A DNA stretch of 64,000 nucleotides from Dugong dugon (taxonomy: Eukaryota; Chordata; Mammalia; Sirenia; Dugongidae), in contig CM057462.1 in the NCBI GenBank assembly GCA_030035585.1, positions 118,415,234 through 118,479,233 on the forward strand, in the 5' to 3' direction. This document shows positions 22,771 through 35,614 of the stretch, piece after piece. Made by a program: the position numbers and the translations under genes. Each line of letters opens with the position of its first letter. Position 1 is the stretch's first letter. The notes beneath the pieces were generated by a model. That model had not been told where the DNA came from, did not search any database, and saw only the letters and a program-made list of their open reading frames with translations.

Positions 22771-23324
22771 GCTTTTCACTCATTTAACCACAAGATACGC
22801 ATGTAATATAGACCATACACACACCCACTACTATGACCACAGAGCTAGTAGCAATTGGTTAACCACCAACTTTATGCTTTAACCTCAAAACCAAAGATGT
22901 GTCAGAAATGTGGTTGTTACTACAGATGCCTTTACTTAGCTGTTGTCACTGGTAGATTAAATGACACATGAAAGTAGGTGGCCATGTCCTCAGTCTGAAT
23001 ATTATTTTCTATCTCTACACTTTAAAACTCTCTAAATGGCACTTTAATGTTTCTTTCCTTACCAAAATCACTGGAAAATTTTGACAAAATATAATTTAAG
23101 TGAAGTATTTCAGGTCAAACTGCTTTTAAATTACAGGTGTAAATTTTACAGCATCTTTTGACACTAGTTGAAAGTATCTGTCAAGACTTCAAATTAACAG
23201 TCTCCAGATTTTCTTTGACAATCAAAGCAGAGTTTTTAAACAAAATCACTTGAAAATACACTGACTAAAAAACCATGTATCATGCTTCTTTAGGAAGCAC
23301 TGTGCGCTTTAAAATTCCGTACAG

Positions 23325-23575
23325 TGGTTAACCAAGAGTTCTGGAGCTGGGCAGAGTTGGGTTCTAAACCACTTCTGTCAACTTGCTGCTCGAAGGTGAT
23401 TTCAGTCAAGTGACATTCCCACTGAGCCTCAGTTTACTTCTCTGTAAGACTGGAGTAATAATACTGTTCTTACAGGTCTATTGCAAGGATTAAATAAGAT
23501 AATGCAGGTAGCATGCTTGGCACAGTGTCTGGCATGGGAGAAGCACTAGGTAAATGTGGCTGTTATTGATAACGT
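23325..23575 (+). mobile_element. MIR element, plus orientation
   Basis: AGTTCTGGAGCTGGGCAGAG, CCACTGAGCCTCAGTTTACT and AGCATGCTTGGCACAGTGTC follow the MIR consensus over most of its length. Confidence 0.78.
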
Positions 23576-23674
23576 TATCATTGATAGACACAGGGCTGAA
23601 TTCAGGATGAGACCATGATCATCTGGTTGTAAGGTGATCAATGTGGCTGAAAAGGCATGAATGATCATGAGCTA

Positions 23675-23815
23675 TGTTTTTCAAAGTTTGAGTTCTGTGA
23701 CCCGAGTGTTCTTGATATTGCAGATTCCAGAGTGTGTGTGTGTGGGGTGTGGGGAGGGTCCAGGGACCTGCATTTTAAAAATATTGATGCACATTAAAGT
23801 ATGAGACCCACTATT
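23675..23815 (+). mobile_element. MER5-like hAT fragment
   Basis: TTTTTCAAAGTTTGAGTTCT ... GGACCTGCATTTTAAAAATA ... TAAAGTATGAGACCCACTAT resembles MER5-type elements, with a TG repeat in the middle. Confidence 0.45.
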
Positions 23816-24862
23816 CATCTGAGAAACGGGTGAGCTCCCGTCTGGGGCCAGGAGTCTCAAATTTTCCTCAGGTTCACACTTACAGCCATGGAAATGGAGA
23901 AAAATCACCTACGTATTCCCCCACCCTTCTCTTTTTATCTGTGACTATGAGGGGTGAGCCTAGTAATTATATCGTATTACACATTTTAAAAGTAGCATTA
24001 AATATTTTCTAATAATCCTCAAGCTTAAGATGTAAATAAATAAAATCAGTGGTTACTAAAGGCTCTTCTTGTCTGTAGTACTTAGTATAAATATCTTATT
24101 CCTCTGGGCAGAAATGAAGATGTTGAAATGAATAGACGATTTGGACACTTGAAGACGCTATGGATAAGGGCTGTTATATCTGCTTGGCAAGATTAAACTG
24201 AAATTACTACCCTCTACAGATGAGCTCAGCAGAGTGCCCTCAAAGACAAGGAAAATTTTCTTAGACTAGGAAAGGATCCCAGGTGTACGGACAATTTCTC
24301 TGCTGGAACACAAATGCAGGGACTCTTACAGGGACCCTTGGCTGATTCCAAACACATATACTACATTTCTTTCTGATCTATTCTTTTGACAAAAAGAGCT
24401 TATTGCTACCTAGGAAGTGCAGACCCTGTTTTCTCAGCTCTGACAGGAAGCATCCACCTCTTTGGGCCATTTGTACACCTCTGCCTTAAGGAGTAAGTGA
24501 CCTTCTGATGAGGGGCAGCTCAGAATTGTCAGAAAACAATGACACGCTGACCATCTAATTGTAGGTCTCTGTGCTTAATGAGCATCTGAGTGTGGTGCAT
24601 TTAATCAGAGCTAGGGCACAGACTTGGAAGATCGGAGTACTTATTTGAAAAGCTTTCCATGCCAGGCATATCATCTCAATTACTGTGCAAGCATTAGTGA
24701 CCAATGACATGAATGAGAAAAGTGAGTTAAATAAAACTTCCTTGTGGCCTAAATTATAATGATCTGTTCTGCTTTCTTAACAATTTGATATGTATAGAGA
24801 AAAAGGAAGCACCTGCTATTTGTCACTCCATCGTGACAAATCCCCAAGCAGGAAGACTGTCA

Positions 24863-25051
<189 letters not shown>

Positions 25052-25476
25052 CTACAAGAGAAACAAAGAAAGCCTAAGCACAGTTTCTCCCCACACTTCC
25101 CAAAGAGATGGAAGGCAGTGTGCTGAAATACAGCTTTCCAACTGATGCCTAAGAATGTTCCTCTGTGTTCCAGTTCCCATCTATTACTCTTAGTAACTTA
25201 AAACCAGAAGATGAAAACCTGATTAAATTATGATTCTTTGGAAGAACTGCAATTTTCCACCCGGTCTGTTTAAAGTCATGTTTGTTTCTTTTTTCCAGAT
25301 TTTAAACTTTCCACTATTTTTCTAGAGTTTGTTTGTAAGACACATCAATAAGACAAAATGGCCAAATCAGGGGTTTTGATGACGCCCTTGGCTGAGTAAG
25401 CAGGGCTGCTCTGGTCTGTATTAAAGAGGGGCCATGCTAGTAATCAGGTTGGTCAATAATCTGATTTAGCAATAAC

Positions 25477-25504
25477 TATACACACACACACACACACACA
25501 AACA
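25477..25504. repeat. (CA)n microsatellite
   Basis: A run of about 12-13 CA units starting at ATACACACAC. Confidence 0.95.
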
Positions 25505-25574
25505 CAAGCCTCTTCAGTGTACACTTAAATTGAATTTACCTGTTGCCAGGAGTAGGATGCCCTTAATACACTGA

Positions 25575-25742
25575 GTGTAAAAATCACATGGGGGAAAAGG
25601 TTAAAATCATGTTCCTAGGCCTCAGTCCCATGGATTTTGGTCTGGCAGATCTGGGATGGGCCGTAGGAATCTGCATTTTGAAAGCCCTCGAGGTAATTCT
25701 GAGGCAGATGGTCCATGGACCACACTGGAGAAACAGACTTAC
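25575..25742 (+). mobile_element. MER5A-type hAT element, 5'-truncated
   Basis: AGGCCTCAGTCCCATGGATT, GGAATCTGCATTTTGAAAGC and ATGGTCCATGGACCACACTG followed by GAGAAACAG match MER5A except for the altered end. Confidence 0.6.
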
Positions 25743-25744
25743 CA

Positions 25745-26500
25745 GGACTATTCTCCAAATAATGGGTTTATTAGTACCTTAGCATAAAATAACTTAAAAA
25801 AACCCCACAAAACTGAACTCTACACAAAATCTAAAATATTGACACCTCATTTTTAACTTGACAACACAATCAAAACAACCCCTCCTCCAAAAAACACCCT
25901 CCTTCTAACAAAAATACCTAAACACCAAAAACAAAAACAAATATTATTTTGGGCTTAGTTGCATGGACTTTTTCCACTCTTGATCAATACTCATAAGTTT
26001 CCAAAGAATCTGCTGGAATGTCATGTCATGAAGATATAGCAAGATCTTTTCCACATTCTGGTTCTAATCTATGTTTCCAGCCAGGTCTCCGTCTCCTCTT
26101 CAATATTTGTATGTCATATAACTAGACCCCATAAAGAGGTAGACTTGCCCACTCAGTCATGGTGGCATTAGACAGCATTGGTATGGAAGAGCAGAAGAGA
26201 CTGCATTCTCCCTGTAGAAAATTCATTCTCAAGTGAAGAGTGGTACATAGTAAGCCCTTCCTAACTCACCAGTCAGGTAAGTCACTTATTTTTCCTATTA
26301 TGGCGTATGTCAAGAGTGGAGAGAGGCCAGGAGTAACATGATGGAGTACTTCACATAGAAGTAAACATCAGGAATGGGGATGAGCCTGAGCACTGAATGA
26401 AAGGCTGAGAGAGACACAAAGATGTCTAAGACATACACCCAGCTTTCAAAGAGCTTGTGGTCTAATGGAGGAGACTGACAGACAATTATATTACAATAAT
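25745..26500. other. Intronic DNA, nothing firm recognised
   Basis: An A/C-rich stretch lies at 25790-25950. A weak antisense-L2-like segment (26395-26490, AGCTTTCAAAGAGCTTGTGG) is possible. Confidence 0.4.
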
Positions 26501-26504
26501 AAGA

Positions 26505-26683
26505 AGATGATGCAGCGGTTAAAACACTTGGCTGCTAACTGAAAGTTCGGAGGTTCAAACCCAATAGCCGTTCTGGGGGAAAAAGATGTAGTGGTCTATT
26601 TCCGTAAAGATTACAGCCTTAGAAACCCTACTGGGCAGTTCTACTCTGTCCTATATGGTGGCTATGAGTCAGAATCAGGGTAA
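26505..26683 (+). mobile_element. AfroSINE, plus orientation
   Basis: GATGCAGCGGTTAAAACACT, AAAAAGATGTAGTGGTCTAT and ATGAGTCAGAATCAGGG. Both the first bases and the tail are eroded. Confidence 0.88.
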
Positions 26684-27380
26684 TAAGAACAGCACTATGC
26701 TGAACGTTTTATACATGAAGAAGAAATTGACACACACACTCATGCATAGATACATACTCAATCCCAGATCTGTGCAACTTAAAACTTTCCTTATTGTCTT
26801 GCTTTTCTTTCTGTCTTGACCTCCATAGCTGCTCTTCTTCCCTCAAACTACCATAACTATTTTTTGGCACTCATTTCGTACTTATTATTCATTCTCTTGT
26901 AGTACTATTACTTCTTTTTTCATATGTAATCCTATCATGACATGGTGCAGCCTCGTGTAGCTAAAGGACTTGACTGGCCATCTCTCTTGTATTTTTTAAT
27001 TCAAATTTTTCCTGAAGGGTTAGATCCATAGAGTGAATCATCTGTATGGCGAGTCCTTCTAAAAAGCTCTGACTGAGAAACCTTAGATCTATTTGGACAT
27101 GTGGACAATTAAAAAGTTAAAGACACTTACTCCTAAAGATTAACTTTTCTAAGCAAATTAATGACATATTCAGTTTAGGTCTCTAAAATATGGGTATGCC
27201 CAAAATATGAAGATGCATGTTTAAGAGAAAAAAATCTAGGCCCAAGCAGCTCTCTTTTATTATGAATTGATATTTAATTACTTCATATACAGACTTTCTT
27301 TTTGGCTGCTTCCAAAAAAAAAAAAAAACCCACAGCATAATAGTTGCTTCCTTTTATTGTGTGGGAGGGATCACATTATG
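26684..27380. other. Intronic DNA, nothing recognised
   Basis: No gene or named repeat was recognised; an A15-type run lies near 27315. Confidence 0.4.
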
Positions 27381-27382
27381 AT

Positions 27383-27800
27383 TGTGAGCTCTGGAATAAG
27401 ACTGGGGTTTGAATCTGAGCCCTAATATTTATTAGCTGTGTAAATTTAAGCATTTTTTGACATCTTGGTTTCCTCACCTATAAAATGGGGATAATACTAC
27501 CCTCTTATATAGTTGTTAAGGAGCCCTGGTGGCCCAGGGGTTAAAGCACTCTTTTACTAACTGGAAGGTTGGCAGTTTGAACCCGTCAGCCGCTCCAAGG
27601 GAGAAAGATGTGGCAGTCTGATTCTGTAAAGATTTACAGCCTTGGAAACCCTCTGGGGCAGATCTACTCTGTCCTATAGGGTCACTATGAGTTGGAATCG
27701 ACTTGATGGCAATGGGTTTTTTGGGTATATAGTTATTGTGAAAATTAAGTGAAATAATGTATTTAAGCTACAGTGACTGCCACATGATAAGCCCTTAATG
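27383..27800 (+). mobile_element. MIR element interrupted by an AfroSINE
   Basis: The left part is GTGAGCTCTGGAATAAGACT ... TTTCCTCACCTATAAAATGG. The right part resumes after the SINE with TATAGTTATTGTGAAAATTA, the MIR 3' side. Confidence 0.8.
27519..27725 (+). mobile_element. AfroSINE, plus orientation, long form
   Basis: AGGAGCCCTGGTGGCCCAGG, GAAAGATGTGGCAGTCTGAT and GGAATCGACTTGATGGCAAT. It is flanked by an imperfect duplication TATATAGTTRTT (27507-27518 and 27726-27737), inside a MIR. Confidence 0.95.
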
Positions 27801-27935
27801 TTATTGTTAGTTGCCTTCAAGTCAGCTCCAACTCATGGCGACCCCAGGTACAAGAGAATGAAACAATGCCTTGTCCTACACCATCTTTATGATTTTTTAT
27901 ATATTTGAGTCCATTGTTGTGGCTATTATGTAAGC
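27797..27935 (-). mobile_element. RTE-derived 3' fragment, minus orientation
   Basis: TGTTATTGTTAGTTGCCTTC, AAGTCAGCTCCAACTCATGG and AATGCCTTGTCCTACACCAT. The same unit is seen at 41427-41585, where it belongs to an RTE element. Confidence 0.6.
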
Positions 27936-28317
27936 CCTTCACAGGCTACTAGTATTTTCTCACAGGTATGACTGGACAGGCAAGGCTCAAGTCTCCAGTC
28001 TGCAACCCCATCTACGATTCTGGCAAGATTTGACCTTTAACCTCACTCTTAAAACAGCTTGTTTTGAAGGTCAATCTTATTCTTGAGATCACATGAGAAT
28101 ATATCCATCATATACCACTATCATATGGTGGTTTCTTCATCATGGTTCTTGGCTTAAGACATAATCCAATAGTCTGTAGGTTTAGCATCCTTTCTGCTTA
28201 GACTCCTATTGAAAAGTGCTATAAAGTTCTCGAACTTCTAAAATTAGGACAAATTCTTATACGTGAATTTTTTAGATGTCTCTTACTTTTCAGAGTGCTA
28301 GCTCCTTGAATGCAAGT

Positions 28318-28560
28318 CCGGGCATGGCAGAGTGGACAGAGCATGGGCTTTGGAGTCAGACAGATCCGAGTCTGAATTCTTTCTCTGTCACACACTAACT
28401 GTGTGACCTTGGGCAAGTCATCTAAACTCTCCAAGCTTCAATTTCCTCAGCTATAAAATGGTATGACAATGTAATATCCGAACATTATTTTAAAAACAAA
28501 CTAGGTAATGTATGTAAAATGCTTAGCACAAGTTCCTGGCAAATATTCAATGTGTAATAC
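28318..28560 (+). mobile_element. MIR element, nearly full length, plus orientation
   Basis: GGCATGGCAGAGTGGACAGA, CTGTGTGACCTTGGGCAAGT and AATTTCCTCAGCTATAAAAT. Confidence 0.9.
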
Positions 28561-29071
28561 ATGTGAGTTCCCTTCCCTCTTTGTTTCTTGCAAGTTGGCA
28601 TATAGCAGATGATCAAACTGTGTTTGTAACTAATTGATTTATTCCTTCATTCCTTTCACCTCTTCAGAAGGACATAGAGAACCACAGGAGGACATGGCGA
28701 TAAGCCACATACGTGAACAACTGCATTTCCTCAGAAGAACAAGGTATTCTCTATGTCCAGAAATAGGAGTATAATTCATTACTTAATGCGAAACCTGGCT
28801 AAAATTAAGGAGCCCAAGGTTTGTCTTTTGTTTTGTTTTTTTAAATACTTCATAGAAGGGCACTGTACTCTGCCATCCTAACCCAACTGATTTTGGATGT
28901 AAGGCAATAGGGAATAGTGAAGCTTGGGAGTGAACTGGAGACTGTGTAATACCTAAAGGCATCCACGCGCCTGATGGCAGTCCAGTTCTGCTTGCAAACA
29001 TGAGCATATTAACCATCGTGGTCTGTCTTCAACAGCACATAACAGGGCTCCACCAGGCACACAGATAGGAC
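28561..29071. other. Intronic DNA, nothing recognised
   Basis: No gene or named repeat recognised. Confidence 0.4.
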
Positions 29072-29245
29072 CTAAAGAGCCCTGGTGGTGCAGTGGTTAA
29101 GAGCTTGCCTGCTAACCAAAAGGTCGGCAGTTCAAATCCACCAGCTGCTCCTTGGAAACCCTATACAGCAGTTCTACTCTGTCCTATAGGGTTGCTTTGA
29201 GTTGGAATTAACTGGACAGCAACGGGTCTGGTTTTTTTTTTTAAG
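29072..29245 (+). mobile_element. AfroSINE, plus orientation, short form
   Basis: AGAGCCCTGGTGGTGCAGTG, AAAAGGTCGGCAGTTCAAAT, GAGTTGGAATTAACTGGACA, then a T-rich tail. Confidence 0.94.
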
Positions 29246-30570
29246 TTACCAGGAGAAAGTAGGATTTCTTGCAGAGCACTTGGGAGACACTTACTTCCCT
29301 GGGCCAGTGGTTTACTAAGGAAGACCTCTGTCCTTCATATGGAAATCTTGACTTTCTCTCACACAAAAGTTCTTAAAACATGGTATGTGCAACTACTGTT
29401 ACCTGATCAAGCCTAGACACAAACAGAACAAAATCCAGAAAATCAAACTGCCCATTGACTTAATTTCTAAGCAATTGGGAGAAATGTGGGAAGCATTTTC
29501 TAGGCCAATGTACTCAGACTAGCTGCTCAGGCTACCATTCATAAGCACGGATAATTGCCAGTTGGTTTTCCAGTTCAACTCATGGCCTATAGATGATTCA
29601 TTGTCCTCTATCAATAGTTAAAGCAATTACCCTTGTCTCTTAGTATGAGAAGAGTTGAAGGAGAAAAGAGAACGGAAAGATCACACCTCTTAGGCCTGAC
29701 CATACCTTCAGCAGCTTCATAAGTAGTGTGGGCAAATTTCCAGCTCTCAGCCTGACTCATGCATGTCCGGTGGAGACTGTGAAGCAGAAACATGGAATGT
29801 TGTACATTCCAGAGGAAGTGTTATTAAGGATCGTTATCAGTGCTGACTTCTTGTTTATCAGTGAGGGAACAAACTAAAATCTCCAGGGTTGTGCCTACCT
29901 TAGAAAGTACAAGGTTTCTTTGGAATAACAGATACTGTTGCTTCCTTTCTGTTTGTGCTTTACTTTGGCTCCAGCTCTTTCCATTCCTCGGCCCAATCCA
30001 CCCCCCGCCGGCCCTCACCTCCTTGAAGGAACAATCCTCATCCTCCTCAGTTCCTATTTGTTTTATTTGTCATTCTTCAGTTAATGGCATTTTAAAAAAA
30101 TATTCTAATTTCTGTTTTTCCTTTACTTCAATGTTTTGCCCTTTTTTCAGCCTTATATTTTTAATTTATAGCTTCTGGTGGGGGCATTTTTAAAACTACT
30201 GATATAAGGGCCAGTACACAACCTAGAATTGTTTGCAGATAGTTTCATTCTTTTCATTACTGAGAGGAAAATAATTAGAATATCCTTAGTGGGGAAATAA
30301 TTTAACACTAGGAATATATCAAGTAATTCACTAATAATTCTACTGAGAGTTACTCTTAAAATAAATAGCTTAACAAAGCCAACAAACGCCACTTTAGAGA
30401 AGTTTTTCCAATTAATTTATCAAGGCCCCATGGTTATCATTTTAAGACAGATTAAAAAATGTGCCAAAAGAAATGACTTTTAATAATAGAACAGGCCCCA
30501 TTTGGAGCAGTGAGTGGTTCTGCTTAACTGTGGAAAGAAAAAACCCCAACCCCCCCAAAAAAACCAAAGG
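29246..30570. other. Intronic DNA, nothing recognised
   Basis: No gene or named repeat recognised; the open frames here are short and without domains. Confidence 0.4.
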
Positions 30571-30574
30571 CTAT

Positions 30575-30708
30575 GTCAGGCATAGCAACCCTATAGGACA
30601 GAGTAGAACTACCCCACAGGGTTCCCGAGGAGCAGCTGGTGGATTCGAACTGCCGACCTTTTGGTTAGCAGCCAAGCTCTTAAGCGCTGCACCACCAGGA
30701 CTCTGTGT
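30575..30708 (-). mobile_element. AfroSINE, minus orientation, short form
   Basis: CATAGCAACCCTATAGGACA, ACCTTTTGGTTAGCAGCCAA and TGCACCACCAGGACTCTG. It is preceded by an A/C-rich stretch where the tail would lie. Confidence 0.92.
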
Positions 30709-30769
30709 CAGCCATAGTTTTTCTAAATAAAAAGGATTTAGGCAGTGGTAACTGTAGATAATAAGCAAG

Positions 30770-30812
30770 AAATATATATATATATATATATACATATATA
30801 TGCGCATATATA
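30770..30812. repeat. (TA)n microsatellite
   Basis: About 12 TA units interrupted by ACATATATATGCGCATATAT. Confidence 0.95.
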
Positions 30813-31674
30813 TAATTTTTTTCGTGAAAAAGCTAAAGGTGATCCCTGGTTCACTTACTCTAAGCACAAAGAATTTCTGTCTTCTGGGAAGAAGAACCAG
30901 TTTCTCTTTTCCTGTCAGAGTACTCGTTTCCTTTCTCTTATATGTTGTTATTGTCTGAATAAGACAGCTTGCCATTTATTTATGGCTGGGTTCAGGAGAC
31001 GGCTGTATACACACAACGCAGGGCACTCACCATTCTGAGAGAAAAACACAGAGAAAGGCTCAGGGAGACTGTCTGTCTCTCTAACATCTTTCCCCCGTTG
31101 TGCCCAAATGTGCACCGTGGGGACTCGCTCACACAGCCCACCTGGCAGGACATCACCTCAAAGAGCTCAGGCTTTGAGGACTAAGCACTGATGAGGCTGA
31201 GGAACAGGCTTTGTTTCCACTTTGTGGATGCACAGAACCTTTGTTGAAAGATGAGCATCATTTCAAATATCCCGAGAATGTGGCTGTTGAGCTGCTTACT
31301 TCCATGTTCCAACATTTTTTCCTAAAAAAGGATGGAGGGGGTAATATTGCTGCAGAGCTCTATGTAAAGTGTTCTTTTAACTTCAGGGACTGTATTTCCT
31401 GCTTCTCACTGCGTCCCAAGCCAGAGCGGAAAGGAGAAATCACCTAAGCGTCACCACAAATTCCTCTCCTTGGGAGCAGATCACTACATCCTGAGAGGCC
31501 CCAGCCTGAACTCTGAACAAAACACATGAGTTCTACAGGGCTTTGGGGGAAGATCTGAAAAGTCAAGTTGCTGCTCCAGATGCCTTTTCTGACTTTTGCC
31601 ATTTCCCAAAGGAATTATTCCACTTAGCGTGAAATAGAGTAATTATTACTGGCATTGGATATAGTTGGTGTTGG
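30813..31674. other. Intronic DNA, nothing recognised
   Basis: No gene or named repeat recognised. Confidence 0.4.
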
Positions 31675-31800
31675 GTTCAATTCAAAAATCTTTTATGGAG
31701 TACCCTCTTTGGGCCAGGCACAGTGGTGGTGTGAGGTGGTAGAAGTAAAGAGGTACAAGGGCAACTTAGCCACAGGCCCTGCCTTCATAAAATAATTATT
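31675..31800 (-). mobile_element. LINE L2 3' end, minus orientation
   Basis: TTTTATGGAGTACCCTCTTT, GGGCCAGGCACAGTGG and GGCCCTGCCTTCATAAAATA fit antisense L2. A second small antisense L2 piece (TTTGAGTGCCTGATAATACA) is at 32445-32525; the DNA between them shows nothing. Confidence 0.55.
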
Positions 31801-32525
31801 TATAATATAAGGCAGGACAAGCAAGTGAAACATATACTAGCAGCAAGAAAGCCAACCTCATTCTATCATAGGCACCTCCTGAACAAAGAAGGCATGCAGC
31901 TGTAGAGAGGAAATAGCTTTGAGAGTCATCTTGGCCACGCTGGTCTGTTACACAGCTGCTGGTTTGAAGGAACTGGTCTTGTTTCCCAGAGTGTAGCTGT
32001 CACAAAACAGAATGGGAACTGTCTGGCTTTCAGCCCAAGAGAATCTACATGGCTAGTTGCATTAACATTTCCTGCAGTTCCTAACATTTCTGGGAATTCT
32101 CTCATCCCTAGGACCGGAAGGCAGCTCCATTGTCCTGCTTCTCACTCATGCTTTCTTTGCATCATGACAGTTATTTAAAAAACAAAAATTCCTGGGCTAT
32201 GTCGTTTCACAGAACAATTTAGGACTTATTGTCAAGTACTGAAGCAAAGCTGTATATAAAGTATTCATAAAGATTTAGGAAATATTCAAAGCACATTTTT
32301 GGCTCGCTCACACTGCTCTTCCTATGAAATATACATATGCACCCATCAAAACTTATCAAAATTAAACCAGTATTAAAAGATAGATTATTTTGAGATATAC
32401 AATATATGATGCTCAAGCATACTTTCATTGCTACTGGAAATGTAAAATCATTCATTCATTTATTTATCCGTCCATCAAGGGTTTTTGAGTGCCTGATAAT
32501 ACACCAGGCATCAAGCCTTGACAAT

Positions 32526-32864
32526 CCTTTTAAGACTGAGCCAATATATCTATGAATAACATTCTAGAATTGATATATTTTTATTTTTTATAGTCTTACC
32601 ACAGATGAGCTCAAAATAAACAGATACTGAGAGAGGCTGTCTTTTTAACATCCTCTCTGAATTAACAGGCTATACAGAGCCTAAGAATGAGGTTACATGG
32701 CTCTTTTTAGTTAAGTCTGGACAAATTTTCAGTGCCAAATATTCCCACCAAGAGCTATTTACCATTTTCTCTGTAAGTTGTCTCTCATATCAGGAGATGC
32801 TGCCTTAATCATATCATCCACAGGAGCATGTAGAGGAAAGATTTCTTGGTCCTCAATCACCAAT
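32526..32864. other. Intronic DNA next to the L1 insertion
   Basis: Nothing recognised except the left copy of the L1 target-site duplication at its end (32865-32873). Confidence 0.4.
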
Positions 32865-32873
32865 CACATGAAC
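32865..32873 (+). repeat. Left target-site duplication of the L1
   Basis: CACATGAAC, directly followed by the L1 poly(T) (the A tail in minus orientation). The matching copy is at 36932-36940. Confidence 0.8.
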
Positions 32874-33998
32874 TTTTTTTTTTTTTCATTGTGCTTTAGG
32901 TGAAAGTTTATAGCTCAAGTTAGTTTCTCATACAAAAATTTATACATGCATTGTTATGTGATCCTAGTTGCTATCCCTATAATGTGACTGCACATTCCTC
33001 CTTTCCATCCCAGATTTCCTGTGTCCATTCAACAGCTCCTTATCCCTTCCTGCCTTCTCATCTCACCTCTGGACAGGAGCTGCCCATTTAGTCTTGTGTA
33101 TCTGCTTGAAATAAAAAGCATACTCTTCACGAGTATCACTGCATGTCTTATAGTCCAGTCTATTCTTTGTCTGAAGAGTTGGCTTCGGGAATAGTTTTAG
33201 TTCTGGGTTAACAGAGAGTCCAGGGGCTGTGTATTCTGGGGTTCTCCAGTCTCAGTCAGACCAGTAACGCTGATCTTTTTATTAGAATTTGAGATCTGCA
33301 CCCCACTTTTTTCCTGCTTCATCGGGGACTCTCTGTTGTGTTCCTGTGAGGGCAGTCATTGGTGGTAGCCACGCACCATCTAGTTCTTCTGGTCTCAGGC
33401 TGATGGAGTCTCTGGTTTATGTGGGCCCTTTTGTCTCTTGGGCTAATACTTTCCTTGTGTCTTTGGTGTTTTTCATTCTTCTTTGCTCCAGGTGGGTTGG
33501 GACCAACTGATGCATCTTAGACAGCCGCTCACTAGCTTTTAAGACTTCAGATGCCACTTATCAAAGTGGGATGCAGAACATTTTCTTAATAAACTTTGTT
33601 ATGCCAATTGACCTAGATGTCTCCTGAAACCATGGTCCCCTGACCCCTGCCCCTGTTAGACTGTTCCTCAAAGTCTTTGGTTGTGTTTAGGAAACTTCTT
33701 AGCTTTTGGTTTAGTCCAGTTGTGCTGACTTCCCTGTATTGTGTGTTGTCCTCCCCTTCACCTAAGACAGTTCTTGTCTACTATCTAGTTAGTGAATTCC
33801 CTTCTCCCTCATTCCCCACCCTCGTAACCATCAAAGAATGTTTTCTTCTGTGTTTAAACCTTCTCTTGTGTTCTTATAATAGCGGTCTCATACAATACTT
33901 GTCCTTTTGTGATTGACTGATTTCACTCAGCATAATGCCTTCCAGATTCATCCATGTTATTAGATGTTTCGTGGATTCATCATTGTTCTTTATCACTG

Positions 33999-34325
33999 CT
34001 ATCAAATGGCCCAAAGGAAACTGAAAGATAAGTTAGCCCACAGAAACTAAGGGAATTCATCTTTGATGGTGGGATTTGGGGTGCTAAGGAGTGTGGTGGT
34101 GCAGGCATCTGGAGATGCACAGCTACAGCATGGCCTTAATAGCCAAGTAAACACTGTCTACTGGACTTACATATAAGACATGAGAATTAGACTATGAGAG
34201 ATTTTCTTCTGCAGCAGAACTAGTCTTAGAGAATGCATGGGCAAGGGAAAGGAAGGAGGGTAGGATCATAAATTTTGTATTTTGGAAGGGGTTCTATGGT
34301 CTGAATTTCTCTCATCTCCACCCCT
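33999..34325 (+). repeat. 327-bp non-L1 segment inside the L1, inverted copy of 37098-37424
   Basis: It runs from CTATCAAATGGCCCAAAGG to ATCTCCACCCCT. By eye it matches the complement of 37098-37424 end to end, with equal length and around a dozen substitutions. It lies exactly between L1 3' UTR sequence and the L1 ORF1-ORF2 spacer. Confidence 0.9.
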
Positions 34326-34584
34326 ATTTTTCTAAGTTTAAACCAGTCTTTTATTTCTTTATATCGCCTTGACTTCCTCTCGATAAGAAAGATCTATGAC
34401 TACATTTTTTAGTCCCTCTTTTTTGTTTTAATGTTGTCATCTTTTACATATTGACGTCTTTGTTTCCCTATTTTCAGTGTTTTAGCTTTGATTTATTTTT
34501 GTGACTTCCCTATCTGGGTTGATATCTGGTTGCTCTGTCCTATGTTCTAGTCTTGGGTTATTATCTGATGTTATTGATTTTCTA

Positions 34585-35614
34585 ACCAGAGGACTCCCTT
34601 TAGTATTTCTTGTAATTTTGGTTTGGATTTTGCAAATTCCATAAACTTCTGTTTATCTGGAAATGCCCTAATTTCACCATCATATTGGAGAGACAGTTTT
34701 GCTGGATGTATAATTCTTGGCTGGCAATTTTTTTCCTTCAAGGCTTTATATATGTCATTTCATTGTCTTCTTGCCTGCATGGTTTCTGCTGCATAGTCAG
34801 AGCTTAGTCTTATTCGCTCTCCTTTGTAGGTGACTTTTTGTTTATCCCTAGCCACTCTTAAAATTCTCTTTATCTTTGGTTCCAGCAAGTTTGATTATAA
34901 CATGTCTTGGTGACTTTCTTTTGGGATCTACCTTGTGTGGGGTTCGATGAGCTTCTTGGATAGATATCGCCTCATCTTTCAGGATATCATGGAAGTGTTC
35001 TGCCAACAAATCTTCAACAATTCTCTCTGTATTTTCTGTTATCCCCCCTGTTCTGGTACTCCAATCACTCGTAGGTTAATTCTCTTGATAGAGTCCCAAA
35101 TAACTCTTAGGGTTTCTTCATTTTTAAAAAATTTTTTAATCTAATTTTCCCTTAAATAAGTTGGTGTCAAGTGCTTTATCTTCAATCTCACTAATTCTGA
35201 CTTCCATTGCCTCAGTTCTGCTCCTATGACTTTCTGTTGTCTGTTTCTGAAATGTTATTGTTAATCTTTTGGATTTATGTTTGCTGTCTCTTCTATGGAT
35301 TCTTACAGCCTGTTAAATTTGTCATGCTTTGGAATAACCTTCTTAAGTTCCTCTCTTGCTTTGTCTGTGTGTTCCTTGGCTTGTTCTACGTTTTGCGTGA
35401 TCTCTTTCCTGATTTCTTGAAGAGTTCTGCTTACTAGTCTTTTGAATTCTACCTCCAGTAATTTCAAGTTCTCTTCCTCTGGAAGGTTTTTTGATTCTTT
35501 GTTTTGCTGGCTTGCTGAAACCATCATGGTCTGCCTTTTTATGTGATTTAATATTGACTGTTGTCTCTGAGCCAGCAATAGATTATTATATTTATTTATT
35601 TTATGTTTGCTCAC
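34585..35614 (-). pseudogene. L1 ORF1 (ORF1p), frameshifted
   Basis: The start ATG at 35614 opens a 104-codon frame (MSKHKINKYNNLL...) rich in Gln, Glu and Lys that looks like the coiled-coil N-terminus. After frame changes the RRM begins with DSIKRINLRVIGVPEQ (about 35090). The C-terminal domain is recognisable as KVTYKGERIRLSSDYAAETM (about 34825) and FMEFAKSKPKLQEILKG (about 34640), ending near 34585. ORF1p is the RNA-binding trimer of the L1 particle; this copy cannot make it because of several frameshifts and stops. Confidence 0.8.
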